64,000 nt of DNA from Gigaspora margarita (lineage: Eukaryota > Glomeromycota > Glomeromycetes > Diversisporales > Gigasporaceae), in the NCBI GenBank assembly GCA_009809945.1, contig WTPW01001604.1, positions 64,169 to 128,168 on the forward strand. The letters are read 5' to 3'. Shown one piece after another: positions 1 through 12,475 of this stretch; within the stretch, counting starts at the first letter, position 1; each line of letters opens with the position of its first letter. The notes under the pieces were generated by a model that saw only the letters and a list, made by a program, of their open reading frames with translations, was not told where the DNA came from and did not search any database. The translations under genes and the position numbers were made by a program.

Positions 1-246
1 CATGATAAATTTAGCAAATGTGCAAAAAATACAGCAAGATAACAATAAATACCACAAGTACACTAAAACTTTAGCAAATATGCTATAATAATTAAAAATA
101 TATTTAAGATCTTCAAATTTAATAAAGTCAAATTAAGATTCTTATCTACTGAAAATTAATAACATAATAATAAAATAAATACTTGTCTTTTGAATTTGAC
201 TTGTAACAATAATAAACCTTTTGTAACTCAATTTGACAGACTGAAA
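1..246. repeat. dispersed repeat, copy A (partner at 60010-60262)
   Basis: This stretch matches 60010-60262 over its whole length in the same orientation, with scattered substitutions and small indels. The most conserved part is the end, around AATACTTGTCTTTTGAATT and CTTTTGTAACTCAATTTGA. The left end is cut by the window edge. I see no coding potential. Confidence 0.8.
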
Positions 247-255
247 TAAGATGAA

Positions 256-620
256 TACAGGGTGTAGGTAAGATTTTCCAGGTCATATGATCAATTAATC
301 TCCAGGCTAGATCAGAGTAGAGAGTCCAGGATTATGTGATGTGAAATTATGCACATAATTTACCAAATTTTTACAACTCGGATGCTTTGCATAATCAAGC
401 AAAAATGGTATTCTGGTCACATGCATGGATTGTGATTAATAGATGAGTAATTTGATGAAGATAATAAATGAACTTAAATCAATTCTGAAAATATATATAT
501 ATAAAATCATATAATTCACATCTATTACATAATTAACCCAGTCACATCACATAATTTACCTTATTGCATTGCATAATTCTGGATACTCTAGGTTAGTTCA
601 CATGATCACATAAGCACTTT
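256..620. repeat. imperfect inverted repeat (decayed foldback)
   Basis: The two halves share inverted blocks. For example TTATGTGATGTGA on the left faces TCACATCACATAA on the right (about 333 and 541), and a TGATCA-containing end is present on both sides. Divergence is high and I cannot fix exact ends or a target duplication. Confidence 0.4.
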
Positions 621-1144
621 TCTGTTTCACAGATCAACAAATACACAGATCACTTATTTTTTTATCATTACTGTCCATATTGTTGCTGTTGGTATTATCT
701 TCAGTTTTATTTTTTGTTTTATCATTGGTTGCAATTGCTGTCATTGTATTTAGATAAGTCAATTCACTAGTAGGAGTTTACTTATTTTCTTCTATTGTCA
801 TTTCATCATGTTTTTGGGTTCCTTGTACTGCTGATTTATTTGTAGTATTTCATTTTCTTATTTTCTACAATGTTATCATTTTTTTTGCTATTTCTCTTGC
901 TATTTTGCTAAGTGTCATAGTGCTGTAATTTGATGTTAATGAGTAGGTTAGGGAGGGCTGTTTATTATTATATATATATAAAGAAAAAAGTAATAAAAAC
1001 AATTTCTAACAGAAAGTTCTAGAAAAATTTTCATCTTGAATTTGCCACTAAGAGGCTACTCCTCTACCTGAACAAAAATACTGCAATTTTATTGGCTAAA
1101 ATTTATTAAAAACTTAAAAAAAATTAACAAAATTTAAACTTTAA
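621..1144. other. AT-rich stretch, possible antisense coding debris
   Basis: Read on the minus strand, 640-960 gives a run rich in Asn, Thr, Lys and Glu, broken by stops. It has the flavour of the polar N-terminal part of a LINE ORF1, but I find no motif to confirm this. The rest is simple AT sequence with a short (TA)n tract at about 970. Confidence 0.2.
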
Positions 1145-1700
1145 TATTAAATAAATTTGAACCAGTGATCTGTTTTGGGTGTCCTTACTACCAAAATGTT
1201 TGTCTCAATAAGATGAATCAAACAGGTCTAAAATCGTCAAAATCCAATTAGTGGATTCTAAGATTACTATAGCTTTAATTATATATTAAAAATTATTATT
1301 AAAGGTCTTACAAACTTTAATATTGAATAACTTGTAAACCAGTGATCCATTTTGAATAATTTTACTACTATAATGCTAGTCTCAGTGAGACAATTCTAAT
1401 GAACCTAAAATCATTAAATTCTAATTACAGTAACCCAAGATCGTCATAGATTTGTATTATTTTTAATTGAATTAATATACCTTATATTAAAATAACACAA
1501 ATCTATAACAATCTTGGGATCCTGTAATCAGAATTTAATAATTTTAGATTCATTAGAATTGTCTCACCAAGATGAGCATTTTGTTAGTAAAATCATCTAA
1601 AACAGATAACTAGTTTACAAGTTATTCAATGTTAAATTTTATAAGATCTTTAATAATAATTTTTAATATATACAAAACTATCTCTTAAACTAGAAATTGG
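1145..1700. repeat. foldback element with a CCAGTGATCC-type motif
   Basis: Arms at about 1310-1460 and 1490-1640 are reverse complements around a centre near 1475. Both carry a motif block (CCAGTGATC, a TTTTACTA stretch, then GTCTCA...GAGAC) that recurs at 1150-1270, 11090-11370 and 61790-62060. It looks like a non-autonomous DNA element. No open reading frame is present. Confidence 0.6.
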
Positions 1701-1734
1701 AACTGAATTGTTGTACCTGTATTTAAAACTGGTT

Positions 1735-1865
1735 CAGCCCAATTCAAATATTTTATATTTGGATTTAATAAAACCAGGTTTATCAAATTTAATAAAACTA
1801 AATAAAACTAAAAAATTGAATTTAATAAAACTGGATTTATCAAATTTAATAAAACAAAAAAATCA
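1735..1865. repeat. short tandem repeat region
   Basis: The unit TATCAAATTTAATAAAAC, or close variants, is repeated several times between 1775 and 1855. It is a low-complexity tandem duplication without coding potential. Confidence 0.6.
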
Positions 1866-1957
1866 AATACCAGAAATATAGCCATGCAAAGTGTATGGTT
1901 TACTACTATCTAGAATAGTGAGTTTGCAAATTTTGCATTTAATTAGCTGGCATAGTA

Positions 1958-2273
1958 CAGTTAAACCTCTATAAATACAACATGTACAGACAAGCCTACA
2001 ATATGCATTTAGGGAGAGCCAATTAAATTGCAGCTTTAAAGATTAGATTATCAAGTTGGTATAACTTCTACTAAAAACTGTATAACCTATTCTAAATACT
2101 AATATTTGATTGGCCATGTGCATTTAGGGAGGTCAGTAAATTAATTGGAAGAACATGCATTTACAGAATATAGAACATGCATTTATCACTAATAATTTTT
2201 TACAGACAAGACAAAAACATGCATTTAGAGAGGTATTGCATTTATAGAGGTTGCATTTATGAAGATCTGACTG
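1958..2273. mobile_element. pogo/Tigger-like MITE
   Basis: The termini are CAGTTAAACCTCTATAAAT on the left and the reverse complement of CAGTCAGATCTTCATAAAT on the right, flanked by TA on both sides (1956-1957, 2274-2275). The interior iterates ATGCATTTA plus GGAGG-like blocks. CAGT...CCTCTATA ends with a TA duplication are typical of the Tc1/mariner-pogo group. At about 316 bp it has no transposase. Confidence 0.75.
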
Positions 2274-2582
2274 TATTTCAATCTACTTGGTAAAACCTTG
2301 AAATAACAAGCACAGATAGTACTACGGGTTATAGAATGGTTTTTGTACTATACAAATAAATTTTCGATATCTCATGGTATCACTCTTTATATGTGCATTT
2401 ATTTTGATCACTTACATGTTATCAAACCTGATCAATACTATATTTCATAAAAATTAAAAATTAGATAAAAGATAAAATTTCGAATTGATGCCTATACCTG
2501 TTTTAGGACTTTATAGCCATTTTTTTTACTAAAATCATGAAATTATTTTGATATAAAAAATGTATTTAAACATTGGTTATTT

Positions 2583-2695
2583 CTTAAACTTTATGCGATT
2601 CTTAAACTTTATACAATTATTTAAATTTAAAAATTTTAAAAATAAATTTCTTAAACTTTACACAATTATTTAAATTAAAAAATTTTAAAAATAAA
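2583..2695. repeat. tandem duplication of about 55 bp
   Basis: A block running from CTTAAACTTTA through ATTATTTAAAT to TAAAAATAAAT appears twice in a row, at about 2590-2645 and 2648-2698. It lies directly upstream of the decayed gene at 2702. Confidence 0.65.
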
Positions 2696-2701
2696 TACAT
2701 T

Positions 2702-4141
2702 ATGTCCTGTTATGCAGATACAATTATTAAAGTTAAACATGTTAAACAAAACAAAAAAGATGCAAAAGCACCTTTGGTATGGGCTTTTTGAACATACTTA
2801 CCAGGACGTGAAGATAATGAAATGGAAGTAACTCTGTTTCTACTAGTTAATCCAGAAGATCAAAATCCAGAATCACAAGCAATTTTCAAAAAAGATGAAT
2901 ATTACTTAGTTGGAAAAAAAATCGTACCCAGATCCTATGCCAGATAAATTAAACCAAAAGTATTAAAATACTTTAAAATAATTTAGCTAATCAATTTTTA
3001 TCAGTTGTTTCAGAATTTATAAAAACAACTGCATATGGGCAAAAACTTATGATTTTCATAATTTTTATTGTGCAAAAAAATTTTTAAACCGATTATGTAC
3101 AAAAGATTTGGAGCGACTACTGAGGTTAAAAGTAATGTTTTTGTAATTTTCTCATGAGTTACTTATCAGTTTTTTATATAGTTTACTCTATAAGTCTTTA
3201 AATATTTATATGCTCTATTAATTTTTAGTAATTTTTGCAACTATTAATAGCACATATATAAATTTAAAAATATCACATTAAATTTTTAATAATTATGAGG
3301 TTCTGACTAAAAATTTTGCCCATATAGTAATGCTATAAAAAATGGACATTCAAACTTTTTAATATATTTTTAGCAGTTATAATCTATTTTAATTTAAGAT
3401 TATATCTGATAAAAAATATAATCAAAAGTCTAAATGGCCATTTTTATTAGCAATTTATATATTTACAATCTATATATTTAACAATCATATTTATTTCTAA
3501 ATTAATGTTTAGATGACTGCTACTGCTTCGACACATGTAACAATTGCTAATAGAGTTCTGAACTCTAATAAATGTCTCTTGAGATTCTCTTTAATAGGGA
3601 TCCTTCAGGAAATGCTACTTGAAATCAAAAATACTCAAGATTCTATTATAGAGACACTCATATCTAACTATGTCAGTCTGCTCTGTAATTATACAGTTAA
3701 AGTAGTTTTTCCAAACAATAGTTCATGGTTCAATTATTTTAAAATGATGATTCATCTACAAGAAAGTCTAAACTTCATAATCAGGCAACTAGAAATAATT
3801 GCCAATAAATTTTACGTTTATGCTAATGATATTAATTATATTAGCAATCATTTTGCTATTTAAACAAGGAGCATGTCAGTGCTGAATTACTTTTATCAAA
3901 TCCTACATAATCCAAACTTATGAACATTCATCAAAATACAACCAACAAAGTTTCAGAAAATAATCCGTTAAAACAAAAATCCAAAAAATTTGATAACATG
4001 AATAGTACTAAAGATAATAATATCAATGATATTGAAGATTATCAACCAAAAACAGAAGAACCTGTTCAAACAAATCAAGATTCCAAAACAAATAATAAGG
4101 ATAGAGGAGGTTCTGGTAAGAATGGCAAGTGTTTGACTTGA
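2702..4141 (+). pseudogene. decayed intron-containing gene of unknown function
   Basis: Exon 1 (2702-2959) reads from an ATG through a Lys-rich start to a conserved-looking PGREDNEMEVTLFLLVNPED stretch, with one in-frame TGA at about 2789. A phase-0 intron (2960-3512, GT...AG, acceptor TTTAG) joins it to exon 2 (3513-3861). Exon 2 reads STHVTIANRV, then a block rich in hydrophobic residues, then YVYANDINYI. A polar Asn/Lys/Asp-rich tail (3920-4141) ends in a Gly/Lys cluster and lies in a different frame. From memory this resembles an uncharacterised multi-copy protein family of arbuscular-mycorrhizal fungi, but I could not check this and assign no function. Stops and the frame change mean it is not functional. 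Exon 2 alone could be mistaken for a small gene. Confidence 0.5.
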
Positions 4142-4180
4142 GTTACTTGCAATAGTAAAAGAAAAATTGTTCAATTGCAA

Positions 4181-4658
4181 ACTTTGATAATGAATAATTA
4201 TATTTGTATTATTGTTATTACTTTATTTTTATTATGGTTTGTTTATTTTTGTTATTTACAATAAATTTATATTTACTATAGTATGATAATTAATATATTT
4301 TTTGAATCAGACTTATTGCTATATCTGTGTTAATAAAAAAAAAGGATCAAATAGCAACCCAAGATTTAGGGATGCTAAAAACTTGAATTAACTTGAAAAA
4401 TTTTTAGTGTAAGTTTTTTAACATCACACAAAATTTGATGTAAGGTTAAACCTAACAGCATATTTTCATGAAGAACCTTGAGATTATTATGTGATACTTT
4501 TATTATTATTTTATTAATTATCAATTATTATTTACTTATTTATTTATTTATTCAATACTAAAAGTCTTGAAAAATAATAATAAAAATAATAATAATATTA
4601 TTGTTAATTCAATCAAAATAATTTTTGGGGTTATTTTGCATTTAGTGTAAATCTATTT
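4181..4658. other. AT-rich spacer, end resembling a satellite unit
   Basis: Mostly low-complexity AT with ATA/ATT runs. About 4610-4640 resembles a short part of the satellite unit found at 16430-16973 (a TCAAAATAATTTT block), suggesting the MITE at 4659 sits inside a satellite fragment. No gene is visible. Confidence 0.35.
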
Positions 4659-4976
4659 GTCACTAGTGATGATAGTCACTGGAGTGTAATTGACCAATTA
4701 GATCAAAGGATCATGTATAATATAAAAAATGCAAAAACTTTGATTATTTTGAAAAGTCATTTCTAACTTAAAATTTTGTCTATGAACCTACTTTTTTTTA
4801 TGTAAAAAAAAATTTTTAGCAAAATTTTACTCTATCTGAAGTTTAACCCATACTCTAACTATGGCTTTAACCCCAACCCTAATGATAGTAAGTTTCAATG
4901 CTTTATTTTGTTTTGATCATAATATTACATAATCTAATTGGGTGATCATACTCCAGTAACTGTTACCACCAGTGAC
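4659..4976. mobile_element. MITE with GTCACTRGTG ends
   Basis: The left end GTCACTAGTGATGATAGTC pairs with the reverse complement of the right end, GTCACTGGTGGTAACAGTT. The match continues for about 45 bp. The interior holds a core (a CTTATGAAACTAC-like block, then TAGCAAAATTTT, then CCCTAA-like repeats) shared with elements at 43969, 53268 and 59210 that have different termini. No target duplication is evident. Confidence 0.7.
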
Positions 4977-5134
4977 AAACACATTTTTTCTTGCATTTAT
5001 ATAATAGATATTTTAATAAATTTTGATGATAGAAACGTAGTTTTTGATAATAATTTTCATCCAGTATAAGATTATACTGAAGCGATAAACTGGTTAAAAC
5101 CTGAGTTATAAAATCTACTATGAGCATTATACTG

Positions 5135-5373
5135 AAATCTGCTTTTGTTATAATAAAAAAAATATTAAATTTCATTCTGTTCTATTATAATTACAACAAA
5201 TTCATCACATATCATAATAATTTTCAAATCATGCCACTAATCAATCGATTTTAAGTATCATATATACAATTAAATTTTATAAGTAATCAAGTTTAAATTA
5301 TTTATATATTAAAATATCTTTAATCACTATCTATAGTAAATACCAATACATATGATGATGTAATATATATTGG
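5135..5373. repeat. satellite unit fragment left of the LINE
   Basis: Closely follows the second half of the ~535-bp unit at 16430-21650: AATCTGCTTT, then TTCTGTTCTATTAT, then AATTAAATTTTATAAGTAA, then AATCACTATCTATAGTAAAT. It stops at 5371 where the A-tail of the minus-strand LINE begins. It shows that the LINE landed in the array. Confidence 0.75.
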
Positions 5374-6166
5374 TTTTTTTTTTATTTTTACAAAGTGACC
5401 ATGTCTAGATTCTTTATTGTTTTCAGAAAATTAATACAATTTTGTACATTAAATTTCTAAAACTATATGAATGTTTGACTCAGACTAGTTTATCTATGGC
5501 CCAATTTGGCTACACTTCAGATCAAGGTCCCCCATAGTCTTCATTTTCTTGTCTTATCTTGGATGCAGATCCGTTTTATTACCAAAAGGCCTAGCTACAT
5601 TTACCTATGATGTTTATCTACGTTCTTCCAATTGTTTAATGTTTATATAGTTACTGATGTATTTCTATGTAAATATACTACAAAAACTTATTTTATTGTC
5701 TTTTCTGTAACTCTCTATCCATTTCATGTATTGAAGTGTCTGTAGTGATGAACTGATCTTTTTGTTTCTATCTGTAGCTAACCATTTTCCAATATTTGTT
5801 TGATTATATTTAGTTATTCTACTTGGTTTCCAAATTGTTTTCCAGATTTTAGTAATCACTTAGTGTAACACTACTGTCAATTGTTTAATACTTTCTTTTC
5901 TGTTATTCGAGGGGACCAACATTTCTTCTGTTATCACTCCAAAAGGGAGCTTTTCTTCAATGTTTATCTTCCTTACAGTTGTGCACAGTCCTTTTGTATC
6001 ACTATCTTTCCCCAGTACTTCTGCCAGACTTCATTAATTACTTCTTTGATTGTTTTTTCATTCTTTTCACAACTCAGTACGTGTGCAAAGTCTTCCTCTT
6101 CTATCTCGCATCTCTGAATAGGTAGTTGGGATATTTTTCTGGGTACCTAATATGGTGCATGTACCC

Positions 6167-6626
6167 CAGGGACACAGAAAAATTCATATATATATAGATA
6201 TGAATAAAACAGAATATTTGGTACAAAACGGTATAAAATGGAATTTTTGACAGCTATGAATCTTGGCAAAATTAAGAGCAGTGCATGTTTAATTTGGGCT
6301 GGGTAATATAATTAGGAACGTCAGCAAGTTTCGGAAAAGATTGGAAGATATCAAGAAATATGAAATATGGGCGAGTTAGTCGGGAGGTTGCAGAGAGTGA
6401 GATTTCCATCTGGAAAACGTGCACTTATAGAGAGATCTAATTATAACGCATGATAATAATCACTCTAAATGCAATATATTTTATTGTGAAGAATAAAGGA
6501 GCACTTGTGGAGAAATGAATGTATAGATAAAATAGGGGTAAAATGTTATATCGCTATAAAAAGGATTTTTTTACTATATCGAAATGAATTTTTTACAAAT
6601 CAAACTGGTATTTTTCCGTGTCCCTG
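6167..6626. mobile_element. hAT-type MITE nested in a terminal repeat
   Basis: It begins CAGGGACACAGAAAAAT and ends with the complement of CAGGGACACGGAAAAAT. A perfect 8-bp target duplication, ATGTACCC, flanks it (6159-6166 and 6627-6634). Eight-base duplications with CAGGG ends are the hallmark of the hAT superfamily. It sits inside the left terminal repeat of the element at 6150; removing it restores that repeat. There is no transposase in the 460 bp. Confidence 0.88.
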
Positions 6627-6739
6627 ATGTACCCTAGAATCAGTGTCATGTGACTAAGGTGGCCAATTTTGGAGGTCCGAATATTTCTGAATAGAATTTC
6701 GTTAAACATAAAATACGAGCATGCATTTCCGAAAATATC

Positions 6740-7135
6740 TGATATACAAACTAGGAAAATTCGCAAGTAGTCGCTACATAGTAAAGTCTAAATTTTACTA
6801 TGTAAATCGATTATAAGTGCTTAAGTAAATATGTTCAGAAGATAAAAATACATATTCTCCGAAATTTTCATACAAATTAGAGAAGTTTTTATTATTTAAC
6901 TTTTAATTTTTACCTTCGCCGAATATATTTAACAAATTTTAATTTTTTCGTCGAACGTAAAAATTAAAAGTCAAATAATAAAAAGTTCTCCGATTTATAT
7001 GAAATTTTCAGGATATGTGTATTTTGATCTTTCAAATAAGTTTATTTAAGCGATTATAATCATTTAACATAGTAGAATTTGGACTTTACTATGTAACGAC
7101 TATTGTCGATCGTGGGGTAGCTTTTTTTTGGGTCG
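6740..7135. repeat. foldback core (uninterrupted copy)
   Basis: An inverted repeat centred near 6930. The left arm has TAGTAAAGTCTAAATTTTAC, a TTAAGTAAATATGTTCAG-like block and TTTTTATTATTT; the right arm mirrors these. It is homologous to the elements at 38413 and 57855 but lacks the insertions those have suffered, so it shows their ancestral layout. Confidence 0.7.
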
Positions 7136-7279
7136 AAGACGAACACATATAGTACCCGAATATTTCTGAGCAGAAAGTCATTGAACACAAAAGACGAGCA
7201 TGGGTTTCCTAAAATTTCCAAAATTAATTTATCAGGTCTATCAAGTAATATCAAGTAATACCAAACAGCTTTAATTCAA

Positions 7280-7600
7280 ATGATTATATGTGGGTAACTA
7301 GAAACTAGAGGACTAGAGGTGCAATTTATTGTAATGTGCATACATGTTTGACAAGTTACTATTAAATATAGTGGCCAAATTTGGCAAATTATTATATTAA
7401 ATATAGTGGCCAAATTTTGGTACAGATATCAAATTGCTTTATATTTAAAAGTAAATAAAATTGAAACTAATATGTTTAACTTAAAAATCTTTCTGTAATA
7501 TTATAGTACTGGTTCTATAGTATTAATTTACAGAAAGATTTTTTTAAATATATATATATATTTATTAATTATAAACAATTTTAAATTATATATAGATTTA
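7280..7600. repeat. short tandem copy and hairpin
   Basis: The block AAATATAGTGGCCAAATTT is present twice (about 7363 and 7399). A hairpin AAATCTTTCTGTAA / TTACAGAAAGATTT lies at 7484-7541. Both are inside the 6150-7638 element. Confidence 0.6.
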
Positions 7601-10600
7601 GGTCACGTGACTCTGGTTCTAGGCTACATGCACCATATGAAGTATCAAAAGGGTCAGTAATTCATTAGCTAGTATCTTAATTTTAAAATTTTTTATACTT
7701 GATTCCGTTGGGTCAGTTCTTAATAATAGAGGTGCGTCACCCCATGAGATATATTTTAGTGTAGCATCCTATAGTATGGACTGGCTTGAGCAATTGATCG
7801 CTCATATCCTTCTTTGGTTAAACTATTCAATATTGTTTTTTGCTAGAATAATGTGTTTCATCGATTGGTTTATTGAGTATATTATTGAATATCTATCTAA
7901 TGATACCACCAACTAATTTTGAAGAATATGTTGTAGGTCTATCTTTGTCATTAAATTTATCTCAAGGTCTCCATAAATTTTTATATCTTCGATGTATTTC
8001 GTTTGTATATTATGTCCAGCTTGTAACCATTTAATACATTCAGCAATACTTGCATATTCTCTATTGTTAATGTTCTATCTTTCTCTTGCATATTGTTTTA
8101 TACTGTCATCTATAAGACATAGCAATGGTTTGTGATTTGATATTATATCTACTCTGGCTTTCAGATTTACCACTATCAATAACAACAGTATCAATATTAT
8201 TATAGTATGGGTCAGAGTCAGCCATGCTAGAATTGCTAGGTTCCAAATGTAGTTATTGTGTCTAAATTTTGCAATGGCAACTACTTTATGTTTATTATCA
8301 GTTGTTCTTATTTTCTTTTGGTGATTTCAATAGACACATGTTTGTATATATAGTTTTTATCTATCCATCTTGTCCAGTTCTCTATTTCAATTCTAGGAAA
8401 TACCACTGCAACTTTTGGCACTGCTGTAGCTCTTGTTTGAACCAGACTTGTATTATTGGATACCACCTGATCATATTCTTCTATATCTTCAGTCCTTATA
8501 TGTATTCTGTGTTTTGATTCCACTTGTACTATGTATGCATCTGATGTATTTACAGACAAGGTACACTTTTTCTTCTTTAATGATATATCATTGCTGTCAC
8601 ATTTATCACATCTCTTTAAGGTTTATTTGTTCTTGTCCAGTGTGTTACAGTTAGTTGTTCGCCTTTTCTGCTTGAAATTTTTTCCCAGACTTTTGTTTTT
8701 ATTACTATCCATTTTGTATTATCTCCTTTTTCTATTCTATTAAATGTAAATAGATTCAGCTTTTTCAATCTTAACATTGGGTTCTCATGTGCTTCCAATT
8801 TTCCACAAATCTCTCTGAACTATCTTGGTTCACCACCTCTAGGTATCTTCCTTATACTATTATATACTTCCTCCTATTTTAGCATCTTTTCAGTATTATA
8901 ATTTATGAGTTGTTCAATTTATTTCAATCCTACTTTGTTAAGACTCTTTTTTAGCATACTATCTCTTTTGCCTTTCTGTAGTATTATGTTTATCAGGGTT
9001 GCCTGTATCTTTTCTGCTATTAGCTATGGGGTACTTGCTTGTTCTATTGTTATTTCTAGCTCATGTATTGTACTTATCAAATGCGTAAACACCATTGTTG
9101 ATTAGGGTGTCAGAAATACTTTTTTTTCTGCTAGTATTGACGTATTTGTTGCAGCTGCTATTTGTAGTTGCTGAAACATACTCTTTAAAATAACCTATTC
9201 AAGTTTATTATTATTAATGCTCTTATAAGGTTTTAACATGTTGTTGCTATTGTACCTGTTCTAGCTTCCTTAGGGCCAGTATTCCCAGATATTGTATAAA
9301 TGTGTTAGGGACATTTCTCGTGAGCTGTGCTTACTCTTAACTATACTAGTATAGAGATTAGTTATATAATTTATTTGCCTGTTCATTAATAGTGCTACTT
9401 GCATTCTGTAGATGGCTCTAGCTAATACCACAGAATTCAGATTATATATTGCTTGTTTTTCTGTTATTTTAGATATCCCTATATGCTTTATGCTAGCTAT
9501 CATTTTTTCTATAATCTTTTTTTGTGTCATTTTCTTTGACTTGTTTAGTATAAACCATCCTCCCAGTTATTTTAATAGTTCCATTCTTTGATTTTTGATT
9601 TCTATCCCTTCAAAAATTATTGAGGCATCTAGTGTTTTATTCGTTAGTACTATAGACTTATTTGGGTTTACATGTATCCTGAAGAACTTATAGAAGGAGC
9701 TTGCTATCTTTACTATTGTTTCTAGTCCTTCCTCATTTTTTGCTACCCATAGTGAGTCGTCCATATACACTATAACCGAGATCAATTCTTCTATTTTTTT
9801 CTTGTTGTTCATAGCTATTGTATAATCTTTACATTGTTGCTAGATTCAATATATCAATGGGTCATAATATGTTCTTAACAGTAATGTAGAAAAGGTTTTC
9901 TCCTGATCTACACCATCCTGTACTTCATATATATCTATTTTACTTGTGTTCAAAATAACCTGTGATTTTTGAATAAAAAGAATAAATGTTATTATTTCAA
10001 TAAATTGGTTTAGTATTCTAATTCGATTTAGAGCTTTTTCCAGTAATGGAATGTGTACTGAGTTAAAAGCTTTTAACATATCCTGTGCCAAAAGCCATAA
10101 CTCTTTCTTGTTAATTTCTACATTTTCTATAATATTTATTAGATTATTCATCAGTTGCATCATTGACTGTTGGGGTAATACTGCAAAATTCCAGTGATAG
10201 TATGTTTGATATCAATAGTGCATTAGCTAATTGTGTCATCAATATTTTTGGTAGTATTTTCTGTTCATGTTCTATTAATGTTATCAGGCATGTGTTCTCA
10301 AGTCTATTATTATACACCTTTTTCTTTGATATTGGCCATATATTCGCTTGTAACCATTGTAATAGCACTCTTCTCAACCTTAGACATGCATTAAGTAGGT
10401 GTCTAAACATTTCCTTTGAATCACCAATAGATTCTTGAACATTTCATTTGATGTTGTCGGGCCCGTTGCTTTGTAATTCAGTGATGCCATTATCATCTTG
10501 TTCAGTTCTGTATTATCTATTTCCTTTATCAAATTCCTATAAGTGCCCTCTGAAATATCTTTTCTTTCCTCATAATATTTACTCTATTCTTTCTAGTACT

Positions 10601-10956
10601 CTATTTTTTCAGGTTTTTGCACGTCCAGTTTTGAAATGTTGTTTTGTTGCTGCTTTAATCTCACTTTTTTCCACAATTATATCATTTATTGTACATATCT
10701 TTTTCCAATTTACATTATCAACTCGCCTGTTCAGAATACTATTTATCATTCTTGTAGTGTTTTTCCTCATATCATTATATCTTCGAACTGTATAAAATTT
10801 TATTTTAACATTTTGTTCTTTATTATTTTCTGTATTACGGGCTGTCCAAATCATTATTTTAATTTCTTTTAGTTTTTTTATTATTTCTTTCTTCTCATTT
10901 GAACTGCATGTCTTCAGCCTCTATTCTTTCAATTTCTACTTTAGTTAGATCTGTTA

Positions 10957-11483
10957 GGGGGCATCCATAAATAACATTATATACCCCTACATAGTAGCAC
11001 TTGACCCCCCTCTACTATATAAAAAAAATTTAAAAAATCCATATATTTATATATAAAATTTTACAAAAACTTGAATATATTATGACCCAGTGATTCAATT
11101 TGGATGTTTTGGTACCATTCGATTCATCTCTATGAGACGAATTCAATGGTACCAAAATCATTTCATTTGGTTCACTGGATCACGTTTTATTAACGAAATG
11201 CTATTGATTTTATAGTAATTTATAAGAAAACATAATAACCAATAGGATTTCTTCAATAAAACGTGATCCAGTAATCAAAATCAAATGATTTTGGTACCAT
11301 TCGAATCCTCTCCTCGAGATGATTCGAATGGTACCAAAATCATCCAATTTGGGCCACTAGATCAAGTTTTAGATAAATTTTTATAAAAAAATTGTGTTAT
11401 ATTGGGGGACCCCTCTACATATTGGAAAATTATTATATTTTGGGGGACCCCCCCTCAAATATAACGTTATTTATGGATGACCC
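10957..11483. mobile_element. PIF/Harbinger-like element, TTA duplication
   Basis: The ends GGGGGCATCCATAAATAAC and, on the complement, GGGTCATCCATAAATAACG are inverted repeats. TTA flanks both sides (10954-10956, 11484-11486). Removing the element with one TTA restores the LINE ORF2 reading frame (EIRKRI joined to TDLTKVE), which confirms the boundaries. Inside is a foldback with CCAGTGATTC- and GGTACCATTCGA-type blocks. The TTA duplication and G-rich ends suggest PIF/Harbinger; an ISL2EU-like assignment is possible. No ORF of its own. Confidence 0.82.
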
Positions 11484-12475
11484 TTATCCGCTTTCTTATT
11501 TCATTCACTTCTGAAATTATACTTGCTGAAGTAGCTAGAGGCTTTAAACTTTTTATCTTACTTATAAGTTTACTCATTAGCATCATTGCTGTATGCATTT
11601 TAGTGGCCTTGAAGAAGTGTGTGTAGAACTCTTTTGTCTGGTATAGGTGAATATTATGAACTTGTTTGCTGCTGTTTTCACTAATATATTCCATATTAGC
11701 TATAAGTTGTCAAGTTGTTTCTCCTCCTGTATTTATTCAAACTTTTCTTTATGTCTCTGCAGTTCTGTGTCGATGTGTTTCCCAAATTTTAACTAGTCAC
11801 CTTCTTCTATTTTATCATACTTGTATACCTTTCATCATTTTTTCTGCTTTTTTGTATTATTCTTCCTGTTTTTCAGTAACAAGGTCTTCCATTTACACGC
11901 CAAAAACTTATGGTCACACTTAGTTACGTCCTCCACACTTCTCAGTACCAGGATTTCAAAGTCCATTATCATATATAGGCAACCATAGATCATCTATCTA
12001 ACTATATAGATCTTTCCTACTCCATGTAGGTTCCATTATATTGTATGCTTCCATTATGCTTACATAACAATTGTGCTCATGTATGACAGTAGTGGCAAGT
12101 TTCCTTTCCTTTTCTGGTTTGTGTTAAAATCTCCCATCACAAATGCTTGCCATCTCCATGCATGTATATCTGTTACCCATCTTATAATCTTATTCTGAGT
12201 CTTAGTATTCAGTTCCTTTTTAGATTGTGGCAGATATACTGAAAAAATCCTCTTTTTATTTTTTCTTAGAAAGAACAGATCTATCATTATAGCTGTTCCC
12301 AACTCTATTTCTATGTTGTGTATATATGGGCAGGGGTCTTGTCTTATAGCTATTGCAGATTCTATACTTGCTTCTCATAATCCAGTTACAACTGGAATGT
12401 GATTTGATGTAAAGACTTTGTATAATAGATTTGTTAGAGCATAATCATTGTTTTGTTTTAGCTTTGTTTCAGCAT

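Larger units (their letters stand above)
6150..7638. mobile_element. TIR element inserted in LINE ORF2
   Basis: The ends are inverted repeats of about 38 bp once the nested hAT element is removed: ATATGGTGCATGTACCCTAG on the left, and ATATGGTGCATGTAGCCTAG on the reverse complement of the right. The insertion lies between the LINE ORF2 region equivalent to IKLLLEELPT and the zinc knuckle. The interior contains a foldback (about 6740-7135) flanked by ~60-bp direct repeats (6684-6745 and 7157-7217) and a small hairpin (7483-7543). It encodes no protein I recognise. The target duplication is not clear. Confidence 0.7.

Noticed and set aside
3513..3863. A free-standing 116-codon gene
   Set aside because: It is preceded by a splice acceptor and fits as exon 2 of the relic starting at 2702; its ATG is just the first codon of the exon.
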